Below, piece by piece: positions 44,187 to 52,883 of a stretch of DNA of 64,000 bases (within the stretch, counting starts at the first letter, position 1; every line of letters starts with the position of its first letter). The stretch lies in assembly GCA_030913385.1 (NCBI GenBank), contig CP133159.1:310001-374000 (forward strand), written 5' to 3'. The DNA is from Cytophagaceae bacterium ABcell3 (lineage in GTDB: Bacteria > Bacteroidota > Bacteroidia > Cytophagales > Cytophagaceae). The notes below the pieces were generated by a model. It had not been told where the DNA came from and made no database searches. It was given only the letters and a program-made list of their open reading frames with translations. The position numbers and the translations under genes are program-made.

Positions 44187-44417
44187 TTAAATTTTTTTTT
44201 TGTACCAGAAACTCAGCAATGCGGTAACTGCAAAAACTACAGCTACTGTTGTATTTGAAAAAGTAATAGGAAGAAGCCCTAAAATAGTTGCCCACAAAGC
44301 AGTACTTAAGAAAAAAAACTGCGTCTGCGTAAAAGATGCCGTTGTGTCTTCTGCATCATAGGCCCGCGGGCCATTCTTTACCCCACAATAGTTTATGAAT
44401 AGAATAAAGTTAAACAT
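44187..44417 (-). CDS. Small two-span membrane protein (small gene 1 of the hcp-vgrG interval)
   Basis: A 76-residue protein: a hydrophobic N-terminus (MFNFILFINYCGV), a polar loop (KNGPRAYDAEDTTASFTQTQ) and two adjacent spans (FFFLSTALWATILGLL and TVAVVFAVTALLSFWY) ending in KKKI. It starts 230 bases after hcp. Unknown function; part of a run of four small membrane genes. Confidence 0.5.
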   Translation of the reverse strand: MFNFILFINYCGVKNGPRAYDAEDTTASFTQTQFFFLSTALWATILGLLPITFSNTTVAVVFAVTALLSFWYKKKI

Positions 44418-44582
44418 CGCCTAAAAAGGTAATCATGCCGTTGAACCAATTTAAAATATAATTATAAGTAAAGCCCCGAGTATCCAACATAAGCATCTGG
44501 TATTCCGGCATATATTCCTCTATAAAGCCCAGTCTCTAACAATCTTTTCCCAAGTACAAACTTATCTAATGTAAACAATGCC

Positions 44583-44628
44583 GCACCCGGACAATCATAA
44601 ATTATAAACAGCGGACAAGTCCGGGCGC
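44583..44628 (-). terminator. Inverted repeat after hcp
   Basis: GCACCCGGAC (44583-44592) and GTCCGGGCGC (44619-44628) form a roughly 9-bp GC-rich stem. It lies 20 bases beyond the hcp stop. It lacks a T-run, so it may be a partial terminator or an mRNA-stabilising hairpin setting hcp apart from the downstream genes. Confidence 0.35.
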
Positions 44629-44647
44629 AACATCATTAATTCAACAA

Positions 44648-45043
44648 TTAAGCCTTAGGCCAGCGGTTGTCATGTTCCGCGTTGCCCATCTTAATTGTTT
44701 CAGCAGAAATGGTAAATTTGATGGTCATAGGCGTTTCACCTTTTACATCTATACCTTCCTGGTAATATACAACATAGCTATTGTCAAAAGTCAGCTCTTT
44801 CATTTTAGCATCTTCGTCATGTTTTTTGAACGTGATGGTTCCACTAAATGGTTTGAATTGACTGTTTACCATCTTTTCGATGATACTTGTGTCGGCAGTA
44901 GACTCAATTTCAAAAGTGATGCGCCCACCATATACGTTGGAAGACGGTCTCCCTTTAGGATCTGTGTCTCTGCTCATGTTAAAGGAACAATTCAATACGT
45001 CGAATTTAGTTCCTGCGATATCAAGTTCTGCTCTAAAAGCCAT
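44648..45043 (-). CDS. tssD: T6SS tube protein Hcp (TssD), Bacteroidota type
   Basis: Hcp forms the hexameric inner tube of the T6SS. The 131-residue protein matches the Bacteroidota TssD pattern: MAFRAELDIAGTKFDVLNCS, the polar DTDPKGRPSSNVYGGRITFEIES loop, a central TITFKKHDEDAKMKELTF strand pair and the closing FTISAETIKMGNAEHDNRWP. Length is normal. It lies 39 bases downstream of tssC, so is transcribed with the sheath genes, and a hairpin follows. Confidence 0.92.
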   Translation of the reverse strand: MAFRAELDIAGTKFDVLNCSFNMSRDTDPKGRPSSNVYGGRITFEIESTADTSIIEKMVNSQFKPFSGTITFKKHDEDAKMKELTFDNSYVVYYQEGIDVKGETPMTIKFTISAETIKMGNAEHDNRWPKA

Positions 45044-45082
45044 AATAAAAAAGTTAAGTTGTTTGAAAAAAAAAGAAGAAAT

Positions 45083-46450
45083 TTATGATTGGTTGTACTC
45101 GCTGTTCCATGATGTACCATCATCGCCCTTTTGCCCGTCAAGCCTTACAACAAAGCTTTTTGCAGGGAAGAAAGGTGTGATGTGAATGTCGATCAGAACC
45201 CTATCTTTCTGGTTGGGATCCTGCTCTAGCCTGTGGATTTTAAATTTCTCGATAAGCTTATCAGGCCCCTGAATGCTATCAAGAAACTTTACAATCTGGC
45301 TTCTAAGATCGGCTTCGAGCCTGGAAGTCCAGTTTTCGAATGCCCGTCTGTTCAAAAAGTCAAAAAGGACTTTTGTTATATAGTCAAACACCCTTACTAC
45401 AGAGTAGGTCTGCAGTCCAAGGTTGTCGCCATTGAAAAGTGTTTTGGCTGAAAATGCCATTACTTTTCCATACTCGTTTACCATAGGCACCAAACCTATT
45501 TTTTCAAGATGGGAAATCTCACTTTTCTTAAGACCAAAACTCACGGCATCAACCTCATTAATGCTACCATGCTTTTTACCCGCTGTAACCTGCGACATCA
45601 TGGTATAATACATTTTTCCGGCAAGTGCCGCAGAAGGTGGCACCAAAAGGTCTTCTTCCTCTCCCACTTGTTCTATTTTGCCCCTGCCCACTATCCAGTT
45701 GCAGGTCATAATAATATTGGAGCGGAACAGGTCACCGCCTGTATAGTTGCCATCGGTAAACAGGTCTACAACATCATCGGGTGAATCGAGGTTGGCGAAA
45801 TCCGTTACAAGCATCACCTTGTTTTCATGTGCGATTTTGGCCCATTTTTCCACCACTTTGTTCGGCCCCATATATCCAGGAATCACCAGCAAGGAATAAT
45901 TGTCCCTCAAGTCTAGCCTGTCATAGTTCTGCTTTAGCTCAGCCGCCACATAATCGATAAACCTTGAATTGTCCAGATCAGTAACTTGATCCATGGAAGC
46001 ATTCAAGACCGTAATATTATTGATTTTGTCGGCTTCAGTATTTTTATAAAATAGGGCCACAGAACGGTAGCTCTGCTCAAGGTCACGGAAAGACTTTAGC
46101 GCATTGCCCAAGTTCTTGTTCAGGAGCGATTGAGACTCCTCTGCCTTTTGCTCACTTTTTTCAACAATGTCCGCAGCGCTTCCACCTTCGCTCAAAAGAT
46201 CTACCCAAGTCTCTAGGTTTTTCTTAAGTGCCTCCCGCTCGTTTTTTTTGCTTGGATCTGTCATGAATATGTTTTTCCGAGCTTTCCTTCCCGGATTAAC
46301 ATTGGCCAGTCCGTCTATAACAGACTCTAAAAAGGAAAAGCCTCCTACTTTGTCCAGTTTGTTGAGACTGCTCTCCAATTGCGACGCCACCTGTTCTTTA
46401 GTCTCTAAAGCCGGTGCGCCTTGTACAGTTTTGTCTTCTTCTAATGCCAT
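45083..46450 (-). CDS. tssC: T6SS contractile sheath large subunit TssC
   Basis: TssC pairs with TssB to build the contractile sheath around the Hcp tube. The 455-residue protein has the expected central motifs, including DNSRFIDYVAAELKQN, YSLLVIPGYMGPNKVVEKWAKIAHENKVMLVTDFANLDSPDDVV, and the C-terminal FDYITKVLFDFLNRRAFENWTS and IDIHITPFFPAKSFVV. It is 15 bases downstream of tssB. This is the Bacteroidota branch of the family. Confidence 0.93.
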   Translation of the reverse strand: MALEEDKTVQGAPALETKEQVASQLESSLNKLDKVGGFSFLESVIDGLANVNPGRKARKNIFMTDPSKKNEREALKKNLETWVDLLSEGGSAADIVEKSEQKAEESQSLLNKNLGNALKSFRDLEQSYRSVALFYKNTEADKINNITVLNASMDQVTDLDNSRFIDYVAAELKQNYDRLDLRDNYSLLVIPGYMGPNKVVEKWAKIAHENKVMLVTDFANLDSPDDVVDLFTDGNYTGGDLFRSNIIMTCNWIVGRGKIEQVGEEEDLLVPPSAALAGKMYYTMMSQVTAGKKHGSINEVDAVSFGLKKSEISHLEKIGLVPMVNEYGKVMAFSAKTLFNGDNLGLQTYSVVRVFDYITKVLFDFLNRRAFENWTSRLEADLRSQIVKFLDSIQGPDKLIEKFKIHRLEQDPNQKDRVLIDIHITPFFPAKSFVVRLDGQKGDDGTSWNSEYNQS

Positions 46451-46465
46451 TAATGAAAGTTCTTT

Positions 46466-46912
46466 TTAGTCCTGTGATTTTAGTTCTGCAAGCAAAGCGG
46501 TAAGCGCATCGATCAAAGCCTTGTTGCTTTCAGGGTCTGCCAACAGGTTCTGCAAAATTTTATTGCTCTTGAACTGCTTGGCAATTTTACCATATTGATT
46601 AACTTCAGTATCTAGTTCAGATAAATAGGGACTGTTTTTCACCACATTCTTTGCCCCAAAGTCTCCTAGGTTGGCAAACCTGAACTCTTCCTCTTTTGTC
46701 CCCCCTTCCGAAGTTTCAAATTCTACCTTACACACTGGTTTAAAATGCTCAAACACCTCTTCCACAGTCTTCAGCCCATATACAGCTTCCGGCTTAGGAG
46801 GCTCATTGGCGGTAAGTTTCTGTACAAGTAAAGTTTTGTTATTGGCAATCTCGGAAATTGCTTCTGAAGCATCTGCTTTTACTTCATTTCCACCTATTCC
46901 ATAATTGTACAT
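46466..46912 (-). CDS. tssB: T6SS contractile sheath small subunit TssB
   Basis: A 148-residue protein with the TssB pattern: LTANEPPKPEAVYGLKTVEEVF, FRFANLGDFGAKNVVKNSP and the helical ALIDALTALLAELKSQD end, which interacts with ClpV and TssC. It lies 11 bases after clpV and 15 before tssC. Identification relies on length, gene order and sequence. Confidence 0.88.
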   Translation of the reverse strand: MYNYGIGGNEVKADASEAISEIANNKTLLVQKLTANEPPKPEAVYGLKTVEEVFEHFKPVCKVEFETSEGGTKEEEFRFANLGDFGAKNVVKNSPYLSELDTEVNQYGKIAKQFKSNKILQNLLADPESNKALIDALTALLAELKSQD

Positions 46913-46923
46913 AGAATTGTCTT

Positions 46924-49467
46924 TTATAATTTAACATGTTCTTTTTGAACTGAAGGCAGTTCTGATAAACCTGCTTCAGTATGACTTTTATTTATTTCAA
47001 ATGACAGTTCCTCTTTACCATCGGGCATGTCTGCGTATAGCACATCACCTTTACCAAGCTTTCCGGACACCAGCATTCTGGCAATTGGCCGGCGCAAGCG
47101 GTTCCTGATGACAGCACTCAATTGACGGGCACCGTATTTAGGGGTAAAGCCTGATAGTGCAAGGCTTTTTCTGGCCTGCTCTGAAAGGCACAACTGTACG
47201 CCCAACTTGTTAAGGCTGCTGAACAGAGAGGCCAATTGTATATCCAGTATCCGTACCACATTGTCTTCAGCAATAGGCGCAAAAGGAACGATCTCACTGA
47301 GCCTTGCCAAAAATTCAGGCCTGAAATTTCTCCCCATAACATCCATAAGCTGCTGCGAAGAGGGAATCAGCCCTTTCTGGAACTGCTCCACAACCCACTC
47401 GCTACCAATATTAGAGGTAAATATTATAATGGCATTGCTGAAGTCCCCTTCTTTGCCCAGTTTGTCATGCAACACCCCTTCATCCATAATCTGCAAGAAA
47501 ATATCAAATACCGAATGGTGAGCTTTTTCAATTTCATCAAAGAGTACCACAGAATAAGGTTTCTGCCGGATCTTATTGACAAGCATACCGCCCTCTTCAT
47601 ATCCTACATATCCCGGAGGAGCCCCGTAAAGCAGCGCAGCAGAATGTTCCTCCTTAAACTCTGACATATCAAAGCGGATCATGGCCTTTTCGTCATTGAA
47701 AAGGAATTCAGCTATGGCTTTCGTAAGTTCAGTTTTTCCCGTACCGGTAGGGCCGAGAAAAAAGAAGGAACCAATAGGCTGCCCTGCCTTAAGTATCCCA
47801 CTACGCGACTCCACAACCGTGTCCGAAAGTATTTTAATGGCATGGTCCTGCCCGATTACCCGCTTCTGCAGGTGGTCTTCAATAGACAGCAACTTATCTT
47901 TTTCCCTAGCCTGCACTTTACCAATAGGGATGCCTGTTTTATGCGCTATCACAGAAGCCAGGTCATGTGTGGTCACCTCTGACTTGGTTTCACCCAATGC
48001 CTCCCTAAGACCTTGAATAATGGATTCAAGTACCGGCTGCAATTCCTCAGACGACTCTGCATCAGCCACATCCTGCTGCTCATCGAGCCGTGCTGAAAGG
48101 ATAGGACTGATCCTGTTAAAAAGTGTGGCATAAAGCCAGCGAAGCTCTGTCAGTTTTTCATCTTCAGGAAGTTCTGACTGTCCCATAGCCGTTACTTCTT
48201 TTTCCAACAGCAGGATTTCCTCCTCAGAAGTTTCTTTCATCATCTTAACGGCGGCCATTGTCCTGTCCAGCAGGTCAGCGGCTGCATCAGGAAGTCTTTT
48301 GTCCTTAATATACCTTTTGGCCAATCTCACAGATTCCTTAATCACGTGCGGGGACACATCCAATTTATGATGCTCCTCGTATTTAGGGATCAGCCCCTGC
48401 ACCATTTTAGCCGCCGTAACAGCATCCGGCTCATGCACTGTAAGTGTTTCAAACCTGCGGTTAAACGCTTTGTCCGGTTCAATGATCTTTCTGAACTCTT
48501 CCTGGGTAGTGGCTCCTATAATGGTAAGCTCGCCCCGTGCCAGTTCGGGTTTCAGCAAATTGGCCACACCTGATCCTGCTGGGCCTTTAGGGTCTGTAAG
48601 CGTATGAATCTCATCTATAAACAAGATGGCCTTTTCAAAGCTTTTCAGGTCTTTAATGATTTTCTTCAGCCTGTCCTCCACTTCTCCTTTATAAGAAGCT
48701 CCGGCAAGCAACGCTCCTGCTTCCAACTCAAAAACAATTGAAGACTTGAGGTTTTCAGGCACTTTACCTTCTATAACCTTGGAGACAAAACCATCAACCA
48801 AAGCAGACTTACCCACCCCTGGCTCTCCAAGGATCAACACATTAGGCTTACTCCTTCTCCCAAGAACCTCCGTCATCATCAGCAACTCCTTATCCCTTCC
48901 CACCACAGGGTCGGTCTTCCCTTCTTTAACACGGGCATTTTTATCTGTACAGTATATATACAAAGCACCGGTACCGGCATTTGCGGGAACTTGCAATAAT
49001 GGTTCTGCACTTTGCGCAGCAGGTTTCATTCCTGTAGTGCCTATTAGGGCATCAAGAATTTCTTTTTCCCTAAGCGGAAGCGACTTAAGCTGATCAGCAG
49101 AATAGCCATAGCCAGGCTTCACAAGTGCAGCAAGCAGACATACCGGTTCTATAAGATCCAGCCCGACTTTAAACCTAATATTTTCTGCCTCTTCCATAAC
49201 CTGAGCCACAGCATCGTCAGGCGAAAGTACATCGGGCAGCTTCGACACTTTAGGGCACTCGTCTATTCTCACCTCAGCCCATTCAGACAGATAGGAGATG
49301 TCCTTATCCAGAGATTGCAGAAAGCCATGCAGCCCGCTCTCCCTGTGCATAAGTGCACGAAGAAGGTGGGACACTCCTAAGCACCCGTTCTTATTTTCTC
49401 TGGCAAAAGCCTGAGCAATCCTCAAGACAGCTCTTGAGTTTTCACTTATATTTAACAAATGACCCAT
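46924..49467 (-). CDS. clpV: T6SS sheath-recycling ATPase ClpV (TssH)
   Basis: ClpV is the AAA+ unfoldase that disassembles contracted sheaths. The 847-residue protein has a Clp N-domain (about 1-150), a first AAA module with Walker A GEPGVGKS near residue 217 and Walker B AILFIDEIHTL, a shortened middle coiled coil (about 400-460) and a second AAA module with GPTGTGKT near residue 580 and VVLFDEIEKAHH. The D2-small domain ends near 820. It heads the minus-strand T6SS operon, divergent from tssN. Confidence 0.93.
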   Translation of the reverse strand: MGHLLNISENSRAVLRIAQAFARENKNGCLGVSHLLRALMHRESGLHGFLQSLDKDISYLSEWAEVRIDECPKVSKLPDVLSPDDAVAQVMEEAENIRFKVGLDLIEPVCLLAALVKPGYGYSADQLKSLPLREKEILDALIGTTGMKPAAQSAEPLLQVPANAGTGALYIYCTDKNARVKEGKTDPVVGRDKELLMMTEVLGRRSKPNVLILGEPGVGKSALVDGFVSKVIEGKVPENLKSSIVFELEAGALLAGASYKGEVEDRLKKIIKDLKSFEKAILFIDEIHTLTDPKGPAGSGVANLLKPELARGELTIIGATTQEEFRKIIEPDKAFNRRFETLTVHEPDAVTAAKMVQGLIPKYEEHHKLDVSPHVIKESVRLAKRYIKDKRLPDAAADLLDRTMAAVKMMKETSEEEILLLEKEVTAMGQSELPEDEKLTELRWLYATLFNRISPILSARLDEQQDVADAESSEELQPVLESIIQGLREALGETKSEVTTHDLASVIAHKTGIPIGKVQAREKDKLLSIEDHLQKRVIGQDHAIKILSDTVVESRSGILKAGQPIGSFFFLGPTGTGKTELTKAIAEFLFNDEKAMIRFDMSEFKEEHSAALLYGAPPGYVGYEEGGMLVNKIRQKPYSVVLFDEIEKAHHSVFDIFLQIMDEGVLHDKLGKEGDFSNAIIIFTSNIGSEWVVEQFQKGLIPSSQQLMDVMGRNFRPEFLARLSEIVPFAPIAEDNVVRILDIQLASLFSSLNKLGVQLCLSEQARKSLALSGFTPKYGARQLSAVIRNRLRRPIARMLVSGKLGKGDVLYADMPDGKEELSFEINKSHTEAGLSELPSVQKEHVKL

Positions 49468-49826
49468 GTAAGAATACTAAAAAAGACAGCCTATAAAACC
49501 CATAGCTACCCGAAATACATTTTCATGTAGGCATAAACATACAATTCAGGCAAAACAATTTTATGATTTTTTTACAAAAATATATTAGACTAAACAGTAA
49601 TTATATGTTACAACACTTAATGTACAAAGGACGAATAAGCTTAATGTTTCCGAAATATTATAAAAAAAAAATCTCTAAACAATTAAATAGATAAAAAAGT
49701 TACGCTTTTCTTAAAAGGTATGAAACTGTAATATTTTTTATTACTTTTACATTCAGTTTTGCAGCTTTTCCTCTTCCTCCAAACTGCAAAGCTTTGTAAG
49801 AAATTTTCTGGCATTTACCAAAACAT
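49468..49826. promoter_or_regulatory. Divergent control region of the T6SS operons
   Basis: AT-rich region between clpV (minus) and tssN (plus), no gene seen. On the tssN side a TACTTTTA box (49742-49749) approximates the -7 consensus TAnnTTTG with one mismatch. It is followed in the leader by the inverted repeat TTTTGCAG (49757-49764) / CTGCAAA (49784-49790), which could form a stem in the tssN mRNA. No promoter on the clpV side could be fixed. Confidence 0.35.
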
Positions 49827-50690
49827 ATGAAACCGGAGGGCGTTTTCACCAACTATATTTTGTTGCCACTGGTAACAATCATTTTTGCAGCAGTACTTGT
49901 AGTGCTGAACAAGAAAAATGAAGCCTTAAGCAATAAGGCTTTGATAGTATTTATATTGCTCTGTGGACTTATCTTAGCAGTTCCGGGTTTGTTTACCTTT
50001 GCCGGCACCTTCTTTATGCCTGGCTTTTATATAGCCACTCAGCTTATTTTTCTCTGTTTAGGCTACCTCTATTCTAAAAAAACAGAAAGTTTTTTCTCAA
50101 CAGGCAACGATATAAACGACAAATCCATGAGCCTGCTTTGCACCGTACTCATATTGTGCCTAGGCAGCTACCTCTTTTCATTGATCTTCAACAAGCTTGG
50201 GAGCTTACAATATGGGTTCATGGCCAGCACCTGCACTTTTACTTTAGCACTACCCATGCTATTTCGTTGGACATACCATGCACTACTGGACATACCAACC
50301 GAAATTTATAAGCTTTGGAAATACAACCCCAACTACCAAGAGCCCACTTTTACATCCGAAACACTAGAAAGAATAACAATTTTAGAAATAGAGTTGAGAA
50401 AAAATCCGGAAGACAGTGACTTTATCAATGTAAAAGCCAAAGCTCCACTAGACTTTACTTTTGATGAATGGTTTCAAATGTTCATCCATGACTATAATGT
50501 CAAATACTGCGACAATATAATACAGTATTGTGATGAGGACGGAGAGCTTTACAATTGGATGTTCTACCTTAAACCCTCCCTGCTTAAAAACAAAAGATTT
50601 ATAGATTACGACAAAACTATAGAAGAGAACGGTCTAGCCAAAGCTCCTTGCACAATTGTGTGCAAAAGGGTGAACAGTAAACAACACTAA
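49827..50690 (+). CDS. tssN: T6SS(iii) membrane-complex protein TssN
   Basis: TssN is the inner-membrane protein that links the Bacteroidota membrane complex to the baseplate. The 287-residue protein has five hydrophobic spans in the first 165 residues and a soluble C-terminal domain (DEWFQMFIHDYNVKYCDNIIQYCDEDGELYNWMFYLKPS). It is the first gene of the plus-strand T6SS operon and starts 3 bases before tssK's spacing ends, so is tightly coupled to tssK. The call rests on topology, order and resemblance to known TssN proteins. Confidence 0.8.
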   Translation: MKPEGVFTNYILLPLVTIIFAAVLVVLNKKNEALSNKALIVFILLCGLILAVPGLFTFAGTFFMPGFYIATQLIFLCLGYLYSKKTESFFSTGNDINDKSMSLLCTVLILCLGSYLFSLIFNKLGSLQYGFMASTCTFTLALPMLFRWTYHALLDIPTEIYKLWKYNPNYQEPTFTSETLERITILEIELRKNPEDSDFINVKAKAPLDFTFDEWFQMFIHDYNVKYCDNIIQYCDEDGELYNWMFYLKPSLLKNKRFIDYDKTIEENGLAKAPCTIVCKRVNSKQH

Positions 50691-50693
50691 GAT

Positions 50694-51851
50694 ATGATCT
50701 ATCCTTTAAAGAACTTCCCGGTCAACTGGGTCGATGGCATGAAGATTTCCAAAGACCACTTCATTGATTCAGATAAACACTTTACTGACTTAGTAAGAGA
50801 TGCTATATCAACACGTATAACAGCACATAACTTTGGGCTCCTCCCACCCATACAAGGAGAAACCGATTACATAAATTTGAAATTTTCGGAGAATGGCGGC
50901 AATGGTGCAAAAGTTGAAATGAACTACTGCAACGCTATAACTCCAGGCGGATTCAGGATCCAAATAGATACAAGAAATGAAAACTCTTACTTGACTTGCG
51001 AAGCCAAAAACCTGTTGGACAATGCAAATTCAAGCGAGACCAATTTATTCAATATAGTTCTTGTAGCTAACCCTTACCAAAGAACACCTAAAGGAGAACC
51101 TTCACTAGAAGAAAACCCTCCAAGGCACCCGTATACTGGAGTTAAGTACCATCTGGAAATAATGAACTCCGAACAAGTAAAAGCAGGCGAATTAGGGCCT
51201 TATTTCTTTGTAGTCGGCAGAATAGTTAACAAAGGCGGCATGCTTTCCCTGGATGAATCTTATATTCCGCCATCCACAAGCATAAACAGCCACCCACAGC
51301 TACAAAACTTCTACGCTGAGTGTATCAAAACTTTTAAAAACGTTCACCAAAATGCGCTAAGCGTTGTAAAAAAAATACACCTCAAGAGCAACCCCTCTCC
51401 TTTGGCCACTAACTTTTCTGAAGTTTGCACCAAAGTGTTAGCTTTTATTGCACAAAACAACTTTGCCTTAAAAAACGAAATCCCAGAGCAGCCGCCGATA
51501 AAGCTGATCTCACTAATGTCATCATTGGCGGGTCTTGTGCACACCTCATTAGAATGCATGCACCCGGAAGAAAAAGAAGAACTTCTAAAATACATTTACG
51601 AGTGGTCATCATTAAGCCCAGGAGACTTGGACAGAACGCTTCTTAATACCATCAACATTGACTATGACCATTATAATATCAAGGCGTCATTGACAACAGT
51701 AAATGCATGTATGGAAACATTGATTAGCATATGGGGCAAAATGGACACCTTGGAGTTTATCGGGCAGAAAAAAGAAAATGTGGTGCTTTCTTCCCAAACT
51801 ATACAGCAACAGGCAAAACAAACGGTGAAAAAGTTAAACATCTTTGACTAA
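50694..51851 (+). CDS. tssK: T6SS baseplate protein TssK
   Basis: TssK joins the baseplate wedge to the membrane complex. The 385-residue protein opens with VNWVDGMKISKDHFIDSDKHF, the family's W-x-x-G-M...HF pattern. It continues with the shoulder domain (YCNAITPGGFRIQ, FFVVGRIVNKGG) and a helical C-domain. It starts 3 bases after tssN and 10 bases before the next gene. Confidence 0.88.
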   Translation: MIYPLKNFPVNWVDGMKISKDHFIDSDKHFTDLVRDAISTRITAHNFGLLPPIQGETDYINLKFSENGGNGAKVEMNYCNAITPGGFRIQIDTRNENSYLTCEAKNLLDNANSSETNLFNIVLVANPYQRTPKGEPSLEENPPRHPYTGVKYHLEIMNSEQVKAGELGPYFFVVGRIVNKGGMLSLDESYIPPSTSINSHPQLQNFYAECIKTFKNVHQNALSVVKKIHLKSNPSPLATNFSEVCTKVLAFIAQNNFALKNEIPEQPPIKLISLMSSLAGLVHTSLECMHPEEKEELLKYIYEWSSLSPGDLDRTLLNTINIDYDHYNIKASLTTVNACMETLISIWGKMDTLEFIGQKKENVVLSSQTIQQQAKQTVKKLNIFD

Positions 51852-51861
51852 TAATTAGGAC

Positions 51862-52341
51862 ATGAATGCACTAAATAGAAAAGAGATTTTGCAGAAGTAT
51901 CTCGTTTTCCTCGGTTACTTCACTGCTTTGCTTTTCATCACAATTAGTTGTGGCTTTTTTTTCCTAAAAGCGTCTAAAAGCTATGCCAGCGCTATAAAAG
52001 AAAGAAAAAAAGAAGTGGAGGTTTTTAACGAAAACATGGCGTCTCTATCTGCAAAGATGGACACTATAAATAATTACCTGGGCTTGCTCAATACAAACTT
52101 GGTATCTAATGAAGAAGCGCTGGAAAGAACAATTTTAAAAGTCAAAGAACAAGCGGTCAAAGAAATTGAGGCTTTGGAAAATGCTGGCGATAACCAATAT
52201 GAATTTTACAAAACCATGCTTAAGGATGTTGACCTTATATTGGATTCTAAAAAATCGCTGCAAGAAGAAAAGGAAGAAGAGGACAACTACAAAAGAAAGC
52301 TGCTCGAGTGCAATAAGGCAAACTTACAATTTCGAAAATAA
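51862..52341 (+). CDS. tssO: T6SS(iii) single-span membrane protein TssO
   Basis: A 159-residue protein with one N-terminal span (YLVFLGYFTALLFITISCGFFFL, residues 13-35) and a long, charged coiled-coil periplasmic part ending in QFRK. This layout and its place after tssK fit TssO of the Bacteroidota membrane complex. The next gene encodes a very similar layout, so which one is the true TssO is not certain. Confidence 0.7.
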   Translation: MNALNRKEILQKYLVFLGYFTALLFITISCGFFFLKASKSYASAIKERKKEVEVFNENMASLSAKMDTINNYLGLLNTNLVSNEEALERTILKVKEQAVKEIEALENAGDNQYEFYKTMLKDVDLILDSKKSLQEEKEEEDNYKRKLLECNKANLQFRK

Positions 52342-52365
52342 TAAGATCCTTAACAAAATACTTAT

Positions 52366-52881
52366 ATGAAATTTTTGAAGATAAGTTCCGAAGAAAAGAA
52401 GCTCCAGCTAGCATATCTGGCAAGCCTCTGGCTTGGGCTTACTATAGTTTTTATGCTGGTGTTTTTAAGCAACTACGAAAGCGAACCTTTAGAAGACAAA
52501 GACGCTATAGCAGAAAAGGTAGCTGCCAAAAACAAATTGGTGGCAGAATTAAAAGGTAACCTAAAACACCTAGACTCATTAAAGGTAATGCTGGCAGGCT
52601 TCAACCCGGAAGTCAAGCAAGTACATCTTGAAAGCAGTATAAACTATGAGCTTAAAGCCCTTGAAAAGCTTTGGCAGTCAGACCAAGAGCTCGGCAGTCA
52701 CAATACCTATATGCAGGCAGCTACCTTCTATAGTATGCTCTACTATGATAAAAAAGCAGTTGTCAATACCGTGAACAATAAAGCATTTCTTAAAAAGAAT
52801 TTAGAAGAGTGCGAAGTGGGTTTTCAGCAAAACCGCAATAACTTAAGTTTACAAGAGGTGCTAAACAATATGAACAAATAA
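52366..52881 (+). CDS. T6SS(iii) membrane-complex protein, TssO/TssP-like
   Basis: A 171-residue single-span protein: residues 15-35 (LAYLASLWLGLTIVFMLVFLS) cross the membrane. The rest is a helical, charged periplasmic domain with one cysteine near the C-terminus. It has the same plan as the preceding TssO and probably shares ancestry. It starts 24 bases after tssO and 2 bases before the PKD gene. It may be TssP or TssQ; there is no lipobox, which argues against a lipoprotein TssQ. Confidence 0.6.
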   Translation: MKFLKISSEEKKLQLAYLASLWLGLTIVFMLVFLSNYESEPLEDKDAIAEKVAAKNKLVAELKGNLKHLDSLKVMLAGFNPEVKQVHLESSINYELKALEKLWQSDQELGSHNTYMQAATFYSMLYYDKKAVVNTVNNKAFLKKNLEECEVGFQQNRNNLSLQEVLNNMNK

Positions 52882-52883
52882 TT

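Noticed and set aside
44462..44637. Open frame on the minus strand between hcp and the first small membrane gene
   Set aside because: No ATG or GTG start in a good place, it runs through the hairpin after hcp, and it has no membrane or domain character; may be a remnant but unsupported.
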